A stretch of 64,000 nt of DNA from Begonia masoniana (taxonomy: Eukaryota; Streptophyta; Magnoliopsida; Cucurbitales; Begoniaceae): the NCBI GenBank assembly GCA_022432975.1, contig CM039508.1, forward strand, positions 46,217,646 to 46,281,645, in the 5' to 3' direction. The first letter of the stretch is position 1. Each line of letters begins with the position of its first letter. Shown here piece by piece: positions 56,051 to 64,000 of the stretch. Both the position numbers and the translations under genes were made by a program. The notes beneath the pieces were generated by a model. The model ran no database searches. It was not told the origin of the DNA and was given only the letters and a program-made list of their open reading frames with translations.

Positions 56051-56771
56051 CATCTTCGAATGGAAATTTATTTAATTTTTTAATTAAAAACTAATAAACC
56101 CATTAGTTAATTTATCAATTTTACTTAAATTCTAATGTTTTCTAGCAGTGCTAAATTTACACTTTGACGTAGTTCTATAATTTGTAGAATTTTTATAGTT
56201 TGAAATAAATAATTAAATTAATAAATTTTATAAACTAATTAATGAACGACAATTAAGTGATAGGTTATAGTGTAAGATTAGAGTATAAGTGTCATGTTAT
56301 TTTTAACATATTAGGTTAAATCATTTATCTCCGGGTAAATTTCAAATACTATAGTATGATCTACTTGATTTTTTTTTTTTAAAAAGATATATTATTTTTA
56401 TATTTTAATTCTAAATTCAAGTATAATTGAATTAGTCACTAAATAAACAGGGATTCAAAGGTCAGCAGAGACGGGAAAATGAAAGCTTGTATAGAGGTGG
56501 GCTTATTTACGTGTATGTGTATATATACAAATTTGACATCGTGGACGCTGCGAGTTCATTTCATATGATTTACGAGGATGTCAACGGACCTACATAAATT
56601 TAAGTCAAAATTTGGAGACTTGAAAATCATAGAAAAGTCAACATCTTTATTTCTTGCTTTTGTAAACAACTTTCTGAGAAAATGAAGGAAAAGGGTGTGA
56701 AGCAATCATTAGATATATTTTAGAAAACATAAAAAAAGTTTAAATTTTTATTTTTCTGAGAATTTCGTTCC
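56051..56771. other. Flank downstream of the root-cap gene
   Basis: AT-rich non-coding DNA. The part up to about 56665 is also present, inverted, at 25534-26100. It probably holds the 3' untranslated region and terminator of the root-cap gene; no specific signal assigned. Confidence 0.6.
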
Positions 56772-57946
56772 TTATTTTCTGCAAACTATTCCATTTCCAC
56801 TGGAAGCTCCTTCGCTGCAATCCATGAAGCCTTTAGTAATCTCCAATGAATCCTTTCCATCGAAATCTTCCGATGAGAAAACGCAAGCTTTACAATCGGC
56901 GGATAAAAGGGTCGTCGTTCTGTACTCGTTTTCACCTCCGACCACCGGCATTGCCACTCCTCGTTTCGCCGGATTTTCGAAATCCGGCCTGTATGTTCTT
57001 CCCAGGACTCCCTCAACCTTTGAAGAAAGATCGTAGAATCTAAACTGAACCTCCAAGTGAGCAAAGCAATTGTCGGATGGTATCTGATAGCTGTGGATTC
57101 TATCGTCTTCCTCCGTCACCGGCACGACGTTTATAGAAATTTCAGCTACTTCCGGCAGGGTAACGGTCACGCTGTTCGTGTCGGATGTTCTTTCGATTCT
57201 TAGATTATCTTGAGGTGATTTCCATGAAGAAAGATGACCTTCGGGAATATTTATCTCTACGTCGTTATAAGTAAATTTCAGGTGATCGACCTCGTCGTCC
57301 CATTTCGCCGATGGAGTGGCCTCGACGGAGAAACTGTGAGAGTCGAAGAGAAGGCCCAGAGCTTGGATCCAGGTGAAGTCCCTTGCTCGTCCGGCCGGCC
57401 GGAGTCCGATGAAACGGCCATTGATTTGGAGATTCCTGTCGGAAACCAAGCTGAAATGCTGGTTCTTCTTGCCATGGAAGTAGAAGACAATTCCATCTCC
57501 GCCGATGAAGCGAGGGTCCAAGCATGCAGATCCAGGGCCATTGCAGTTCGGCTTCCGATCTGTAATTGCCAGAAAACGAAGACAAGAAGAAACAATCAAC
57601 AAAATCTCTCATATATCAAGAACAACTCAAGATAACCTAATTCAAAACGAAAATAGTAAGATTCAGACGAAACTACAGTGAAGAACATACTCTTGCATTC
57701 AGCTTTGCAAATGGGGTTATTGCAGTTGACGTAACAGACTTTCGATTTTGACGATTTAGGAGGAGATTTAGACGGACATTGAGATGGGCAACGAATCGAT
57801 TTGAAACGGCATGGACTTTTGCGGTTGTAGCAGATCACGTAGTCTGATGCACCATGGATCTGTACCAAACCAGAAAGAAAGAGAAGAAGGAGAGGAAGAA
57901 GAAGAAGACATGAGTTTCTGCTCAATCTCTCCATCACCTGCTTCAA
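56772..57946 (-). CDS. Secreted root-cap domain protein (LEA-related), two exons
   Basis: Splicing 57691-57946 and 57559-56772 (GT-AG intron of 131 bases) gives 347 residues. A strong signal peptide (CLLLLPLLLLFLSGLVQIHG) precedes a Cys-rich stretch with CYNRKSPCRFK, CPSQCPSK and CYVNCNNPICKAEC. Then follows the root-cap domain (Pfam PF06830 type): GPGSACLDPRFIGGDGIVFY, FSLVSDRNLQINGRFIGLRP, FTWIQALGLLFD, HLEVQFRFYDLS, GVLGRTYRPDF. The family is found in root cap and other secretory or late-embryogenesis tissues; its biochemical role is unknown. ATG 57946 or the one at 57934 (MERLSRNSC) may be used. The frame is complete. A mobile-element complex begins about 720 bases downstream. Confidence 0.92.
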
Positions 57947-58203
57947 TGGCGGGGGGAAGAAGTAAGAACTAAGAAGAGTGTTAACTAAGTTACATCCCTC
58001 GTTTGGAGATATTTTATAGAAAAAAATTAGTGGGAAAGTTGGCGATGATCCATTTTAGATTATCGTTTCAAGCATGCGACATGTTAAAATTTTCAACTTT
58101 AAATTCAAAATTCAATGTTCTAAATTAGTTCATTTAGCAAACACCCATGTTGTTGAATCTGTCTTAAATTCATAAACTGTTCGACAGAAAAATGGCCTAA
58201 GAA
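57947..58203 (-). promoter_or_regulatory. Presumed promoter of the root-cap gene
   Basis: AT-rich DNA immediately upstream on the minus strand; the hAT-like element starts about 260 bases away. No motif assigned. Confidence 0.35.
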
Positions 58204-58204
58204 T

Positions 58205-58818
58205 TGGGATGTGCATTTGTCGGTTTGATTCGGTTTTGGAGTAGAACCGAACCAAACCGACAACTAATCGGTGTTTTGAATGCCAAACTAAAACCAGTTG
58301 GAAAAAATAATGGAACCGACCCGATAACCGAACCAAAACTATCGGTTCAGTTCCAGTTTTATAGCTATTGTCTTGTTGCCTGTCGGGCATTGGCCGGAGA
58401 GCTTGAGCACCGAGAGTTGAGAGTCGAGCGTCACCGCATCTGTTGTCTCGAGAAGAAGCTTTAGCTTAAGCGTGGACAGTCGAAGTGGAGTGTCGTGTGT
58501 CGTCTGCTGTCTGCCGAGCTTCGAGAGTCAGTCACTCGAGCTTCGCGTTCCGTTCGGGTCTGCCGTGGAGAAGGAAGAAGTAGCATAGCATATTAGGCCA
58601 TTAGGATTTAGGCCTTCAATGTGTTATTAAAAATTCAGTTCGGTTCGGTTAATGTCGGTTTGGAATGATCCAAACCGCAAACTGAACCGATATCACCGGT
58701 TCTTACAAAATAGAACCGAATTTCAATTTTTTTTACTCAAAACTGACCAACACCGGACCGATTTCACCGGTTCCGATTCGGTTTTTGGTCCCGATACGGT
58801 TTTGCACACCCCTAACTA
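58205..58818. mobile_element. Short non-autonomous hAT-like element
   Basis: The left end TTGGGATGTGCATTTGTCGG and right end (minus strand) TTAGGGGTGTGCAAAACCG are inverted repeats. They are followed by many copies of CGGTTCGGTT / AACCGAACC in both orientations, typical of hAT MITE-like elements. The flanks CCTAAGAA and CTAGGACT could be a decayed 8-bp target duplication. A short open frame at 58204-58464 is not convincing as a gene. Confidence 0.65.
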
Positions 58819-59969
58819 GGACTGGTGAGATCTAATCGCCTCTTCGTTCTGCATCGTCAATTTAATCAAGTAATCTCTTGATTTTCGTTCCCAAGATTGC
58901 AAATATTAGTGAAATTTATTGATTAAATAGATTATATTATGAAATATTCTTATCATTATCTTGCAATTGCATGTTGCATGTTACGTGATTATATAAAACT
59001 CTTCATAAATATTTTGTTGTAAGTTACGATATACCTAATTTTGGAAGAATTACGTAAGAGTTATTTTAATGCAAGGATCACTTCATTTATTTATTTATTT
59101 ATTTTTTGCAATTAAGCCTAATTAATTAATTTATTTGTATTTTCACATGGTCAATGCTTTGGGATATGGGATTGGAACTAAAATTGATGGTTGACCATAA
59201 TAAGTAGGCCCTTAAATCTAGCTGATTAATAATGGAGGAGATCTATAAGTTTCAGATTTAGATTGACTGATTTATTATTTATTATTTATTATTTGGACTT
59301 TAAATTTTACTAAATATGATTAAAAATATTACAAAAAACTATATCCTAAATATATTTAGTATTACAATAAGTTAGGAAATTTATTAAACTTGAAACTGTT
59401 TTCACCGTAAATTATTTATTATTTTTTTGAGACAATTATTTTCTTCTTTTTGCATGCTTGGTACATATATTTTTTAGTATCTAAATCGATCTCGAGAAAG
59501 TTATAAGCATTGAAATTGACACGAGTAACGAGCATATGATACAAAAAGATAACTAAAAATAATAAATCAACAATTAGAATAGGTGTATAGGTTCAGTTTT
59601 GGAGCGGGATCTCACGAATCGAGAGCGGCACCTGAACCGAGAGCGGCACCTGAACTTCGTCATTTTAAGGTGAAAAGGGGAGATGGGAGCTTGCTCTCGA
59701 TGGGGAGGTTCATAATGAGGGTTGTTTTATTAACAAAAGCATAATATTATATTTTGTTAACTAATATATTTTAAATATCAATTTGTTAATGACCCCATAG
59801 TTTAAAGCTTTTTTATTATATTTATCATTTATTTTAATGCATAATTTTTTTTTCTATTTTTATCATTTAAGTTTTTAAATAATTTAAATGTTTATAACTA
59901 TCAAGTTTCCCTAGTATATTCTCTTTCTAGAGCATGCCACCTTGTTTTATATAAATATTTTTATTTTGG
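58819..59969. other. AT-rich intergenic DNA
   Basis: No gene or known repeat recognised. A local direct repeat of CGAGAGCGGCACCTGAAC occurs near 59618-59660. Confidence 0.6.
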
Positions 59970-60832
59970 CTAAATTTTTTAAGATATTTATCGATTTTAA
60001 CCCTGTATTATGCACTTTATTTCAGTTAGCCCTCTGTAGTAAAAACACCGACAAACCAAATCCTGTATTTTGATTTTGTTATCAATTTTGACCTTTCATC
60101 AATAATTTTGTTAAACCATCATTTAAAAAATTACCAAATGATATTGGATTCATTTGATTTTCACCACATGTTCACTACTTAATGAGAAGATAATCTAAAA
60201 AGTTTCGTAATTTTTTAACACGTGTACGATTTATTGTAATTTTATTTTAATAATTTATAAAAATATTATAATAAATCATGTAAATTTTAGAAAATCACGA
60301 ATATTTTTTTATTATTTACCCATGATAGGATGAACATGTGAAAAATGTTTCAAACAAATCCAATATCATTTGGTATTTTTTCAAAAATTAATTTATAAAG
60401 TAAAAAAAAATTGAGATTAATTTTACAAAAATAGTAAAAGATATTGGATTTATTTGAAAAGTTTTTCACATGTTTACCACATCATGGATAGATAATAGAA
60501 AACATTTCGTGATTTTATAAAACTTGTATGATTTATTATAATATTTTTATAAAATACTAAAATAAAATTACAATAAATCGTACATATTTTACAAAATCAC
60601 AAAAATTTTCAGATTATCTTCTTATTAAGGAGTGAATATGTGGTAAAAATTTTAAGTGAATCTAATATCGTTTGGTAATTTTTTAAATGGGGATTTAACG
60701 AAATTGTTGATGGAAGGTCAAACTGATAACAGAATCAAAGTATAGAGTTTGGTTTGCCGGTTCTTTTAGTACATGGGGCTAACTAAAATAAAATACATAG
60801 TACAGGGTTAAAATCAATAATTACCTAATTTT
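59970..60832. mobile_element. Large fold-back element, two arms of about 420 bp
   Basis: The left arm (59970 to about 60400) and right arm (about 60415 to 60832) are inverted copies over their whole length. Matching words in order from the tips are GATTTTAACCCTGTA, TTAGCCC, TGACCTTYCATCAA, TTAAAAAATTACCAAA, ATAATCTRAAA, TACGATTTATTGTAATTTTA and CACGAA. Almost the whole element is stem. No protein is encoded. Transcribed across, it would give a long hairpin RNA. Confidence 0.88.
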
Positions 60833-61280
60833 TTAATATCATAATATACATTTCTTTTATTTTATACTTTTTTATTTTTGGGATTTTTAAGTTTTAGATA
60901 ATTTTTTATTTATGATTTTCAGTATAAGTGATATGATCATGTATTTGTATAATTTGATGTTTTAAAAACAATTAAGAATCATAACCAAACACGTAATTAT
61001 ATTAAATTAATTTAATAAATATTTACCTGATTTTTTACGAAATTAATTATCTTAATAGCACAATTAAATATTAATCGTAATTATTGGAAAATATCGAAGC
61101 AAGCTGAACCCAGATCTTGTTGTGTGTGATGTGAACAAAGAAGCCCGTGTAAGCATGGATTGATTGGGTTTCTTCGTAAAGTTGTGAACTTTTGACGGCG
61201 ATGAACATGGGTCGTCCATAGACACGAAGCCCATGATCAAAGTGGGCAACTTTCTTCAGTCGTTTGGGTTTCCCAATCGC
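60833..61280. other. Intergenic DNA upstream of LDL2
   Basis: AT-rich, then richer in GC from about 61090. Two overlapping minus-strand short frames at 61064-61286 show no domain. This region probably holds the LDL2 promoter and transcription start. Confidence 0.5.
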
Positions 61281-61861
61281 AGACACCGCAACCGAATTAC
61301 AAACCTGCGGTTTTTCTTCTCATTTCCGCTTTACCGGTTGTGACGGTGTAGCTTTTTTCTGTCTTCGTTCCTCTTCGGATTTATGAAACGATGCTAATGT
61401 TTCTAAGGGCTCGAGGCGAACCCTGGTTTGGACTTTGGCGAGGTCAGTCATGATGTTCTTGTGGCATTCTTTGAGAGTTTCAAGCGGATATTAGCAATTT
61501 CTTTTAATGTAGCCTTTTGGTTTTAAGTAGGAATTTGACTGTAAATTAACAATGACTGTGATTTCTTGGTTTCTGATTCGCAGCTTAGTTTGAAAGTTGG
61601 GCGGATATTAGGATCAATGTATAATCCATGTGAATTTGCTCTTTCTTTTCTATCTCTGAGTGCGAACTTGTTCAAGAATAGGTAAACAGAGTTTGAAATT
61701 TCGATGAGTTCTTCATGGGATTCCTGAAAGTTGAGTGCCCATTTGGTAAAAAATGAGTTAAAATGGTTCTACGACCTGTTTGAGGGGAATTAAACCATTT
61801 ATGGCTTCCCATTTTGGAGTTTATTTGAGGTAGAAATCATTGAAGACCTTAACTTGGAGTA
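61281..61861 (+). promoter_or_regulatory. LDL2 5' leader with a probable intron
   Basis: A C/T-rich stretch near 61310-61370 is typical of a plant leader. A plausible leader intron runs from GACTTTGGCGAG|GTCAGT (about 61443) to TGATTCGCAG (about 61583). Inferred from splice-like sites only. Confidence 0.45.
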
Positions 61862-63395
61862 ATGGCCACTTCAGCTCCAAATACTTCAGTTTCAAAAAGG
61901 TCCCAAAGAAAGAAATCGGGAACACGAAATTACGATGAGAATTTGTTTGATGAGTTTATGGACGAGCATTTAGGAAGTGATTCGAGGAAGAGGAACCGAA
62001 CAAGGGAGGATTTAGAGAAAGAAACTGAAACCGAGGCAATGATAGCATTATCTCTTGGATTCCCGATCGATGCACTTCTCGAGGAGGAAATTCAAGCAGG
62101 GGTTGTGAGAGAATTGGGTGGAAAAGAACAGAATGATTATATAGTCGTCAGAAATCATATTCTAGCGAGGTGGAGAGATAATGTCCGAATTTGGCTCTCG
62201 AAAGGGCAGATTAAAGAAACTGTTAGTATCGAGTACGAACATTTGATAAGTGCAGCTTATGATTTTCTTTCTTATAATGGATATATTAATTTTGGGGTAG
62301 CTCCATCTTTTATATCTCAAATTCCAGAGGAGTCATCTGAAGGTTCTGTTATTATTGTAGGGGCTGGGTTAGCTGGCTTAGCAGCTGCAAGGCAACTTTT
62401 ATCGTTTGGCTTCAAAGTTATCGTATTAGAAGCTAGAAATCGACCGGGTGGAAGAGTTTACACTCAGAAAATGGGAGATGATGGAAGATTTGCCGCAGTA
62501 GATCTTGGTGGCAGTGTAATTACTGGAATTCATGCCAATCCTTTAGGAGTTCTTGCTAGACAGCTTTCAATTCCGCTTCATAAGGTCAGAGATAATTGTC
62601 CTTTATATTGTCCAGACGGGGCGCCTGTCCAGAAGGAAATTGATTCAAAGATTGAGTTTATCTTCAATAAGATGCTTGACAAAGTCACTGAGCTGAGACA
62701 AATAATGGACGGATTTGCAAATAATATCTCTCTAGGAACTGTTTTGGAAACTCTTCGGCAGTTGTATGCCGTGGCAAGAACGACTGACGAGAGACAACTC
62801 CTCGATTGGCATTTGGCAAATCTCGAATATGCAAATGCTGGGTGTCTTTCTGACTTATCAGCGGCATATTGGGACCAAGACGATCCGTACGAAATGGGGG
62901 GAGATCATTGCTTCCTCACAGGCGGGAACTGGCGATTGATAAAAGCATTGTCCGAAAAAGTTCCGATTTTCTACGGAAAGATTGTGAACACTATTCGATA
63001 CGGAATCGAAGGAGTTGAAGTGATAGCCGGAAATCAAGTTTTTCGAGCAGATACCATTCTATGCACTGTACCTCTTGGCGTTTTGAAGCAAAAAGTGATT
63101 AAATTCGAACCGGAGCTACCAAAGAAGAAGATTGCAGCCATTGAGAGATTAGGATTCGGGTTGCTCAATAAAGTTGCCATGGTTTTTCCTCATGTCTTCT
63201 GGGGGGAAGATTTGGATACATTTGGATGTCTTAGAGAACATTTCTATGAACGGGGGGAGTTCTTTTTGTTCTACAGTTACCATGCAGTTTCAGGCTCGGC
63301 TGTACTTATAGCACTTGTGGCTGGAGAAGCTGCACAAACATTTGAACGCACGGAATCGACTACTTTGCTCCACCGTGTTCTTCACATCCTCAGAG
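61862..63395 (+). CDS. LDL2: LSD1-like histone demethylase LDL2, first exon (partial)
   Basis: About 511 residues are encoded before a donor at CTCAGAG|GTAAAT; the missing C-terminal part lies outside the window. The N-terminal RNYDENLFDEFMDEHLG and AGVVRELGGKEQNDYIVVRN match LDL2 rather than LDL1, LDL3 or FLD. A SWIRM domain covers about residues 60-150, then the FAD-binding GAGLAGLAAARQLL (167-180), Glu190 and GGRV (196-199). The amine-oxidase segments LHKVRDNCPLY, AYWDQDDPYEMGGDHC and LCTVPLGVLK follow. LDL proteins act in the nucleus as FAD-dependent H3K4 mono/dimethyl demethylases. ATG 61862 matches the family start. The exon shows no lesion. Confidence 0.93.
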
Positions 63396-64000
63396 GTAAA
63401 TAAATTTAACTACTACGATTGAGGTTTAGAAAGTACTATTAAGTTACTAAAAAAACCCTTAAATGTTCATGTATCGATATTTAATGGGTCCTGCATCAAT
63501 ATTTATCTACGAAAAATTATATGAAAGGATCTTAGTTCATTAATTTTTTATCTGGATAAAGTGCAATTTAAATCTATTACGTTTGAGATCATTTACAAAT
63601 TAGACTTTAGATTATTTTTTTGACAAAATAAATCTCAATCTTTCAGCTCTCAGCAATTTGGACTTTGTTGTCAATATATCCGTTAAATGCAGCACACGTA
63701 TTCATCATTTTTTTCATTTAATTAGGTGTTTTAGCCTTATTGTTAACACTTCTTTGCGAATTCTAACTCGGTTTAAAATATAAATATGGAGGTTCCATTT
63801 GTAAAAAAAAAATATACGGTCTAATATGTAAATTTTCGTAAACGTTATGGTTTAAATTGTAGTTTACACTTTATTTTCATATGCAACTGTCATTGACGTA
63901 AAATACTTACTAAAAATTAAATTTTTTTTTCCGAACTTGATACTTTGAAGTTGATGAATTGTGATAATTATTTACGAAAAAAGTTAAAATAGAGATTTTT
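63396..64000 (+). other. LDL2 intron, running off the window
   Basis: AT-rich, stop-filled sequence after the donor. The stretch 63585-63715 (TCTCAGCAATTTGGACTTTG, GTCAATATATCCGTTAAATG) resembles 11085-11165 in LanC-like intron 2, so both introns carry relics of the same dispersed repeat. Confidence 0.7.

Noticed and set aside
57234..57635. A 133-codon plus-strand ORF over the root-cap gene.
   Set aside because: It lies antisense to the conserved root-cap exon and crosses its intron; no domain.
58204..58464. An 86-codon ORF in the hAT-like element.
   Set aside because: It starts within the terminal repeat and consists mainly of CGGTT/AACCG repeat words; too short for a transposase.

Overview
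The window is nuclear DNA from a flowering plant, probably a eudicot. Four intron-containing or intron-bounded plant-type genes support this: a LanC-like/GCR2 gene, a root-cap domain gene, an LDL2-type SWIRM/amine oxidase gene and relics of CC-NBS disease-resistance genes. They sit in AT-rich DNA packed with plant LTR retrotransposons, solo LTRs, a MuDR-like Mutator element and fold-back MITEs. The species cannot be told from the sequence. Two runs of exactly 100 N (25434-25533 and 47720-47819) show a scaffold of three contigs.

Contig 1 (1-25433). It opens with a 77-unit 27/25-bp minisatellite between two GC-rich direct repeats, then a minus-strand Ty3 gag relic. A segmental duplication follows: copy 1 at about 3851-6490, copy 2 at about 14094-15917 plus 22613-23496. 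Each copy carries a small coiled-coil gene and the start of a CC-NBS gene. In copy 1 the small gene is frameshifted; in copy 2 it is open but the NBS gene is cut by a retroelement. Between the copies lie a fold-back element with a tRNA-like core, a 1.63-kb solo LTR with a 5-bp target duplication, and an intact six-exon LanC-like gene. Copy 2 was split by a decayed Copia element, which was itself split by a 2.46-kb solo LTR. Copy 2 then ends in a short TRIM-like LTR element whose only ORF joins a gag-like N-terminus to a piece of a host WAPL-like gene.

Contig 2 (25534-47719). It holds a Mutator-like element with a convergent MuDR-like layout: transposase on +, a plant-transposon-domain accessory gene on -. 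Its left terminal inverted repeat is interrupted by a gag-protease-only Ty3 element in tandem LTR-internal-LTR-internal-LTR form. Its right terminal repeat is interrupted by a 2.6-kb solo LTR. The contig ends in a (TTAA)n tract at the gap.

Contig 3 (47820-64000). It starts with about four units of a 200-bp satellite-like repeat, then an inverted copy of the contig 2 locus (Mutator terminal repeat plus the Ty3 element, same target site ACCTC). It continues with the root-cap gene (-), a hAT-like short element, a large fold-back element, and the 5' exon of LDL2, whose remaining exons lie beyond the window.

The parts of contig 2 nearest its left end look like an indel-rich version of the clean copy in contig 3. 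The inverted duplication may therefore be a misplaced haplotig or read artefact rather than biology. The most original biological observations are the WAPL capture inside a TRIM-like element, the MuDR-like element with its accessory gene, and the gag-protease-only Ty3 family.
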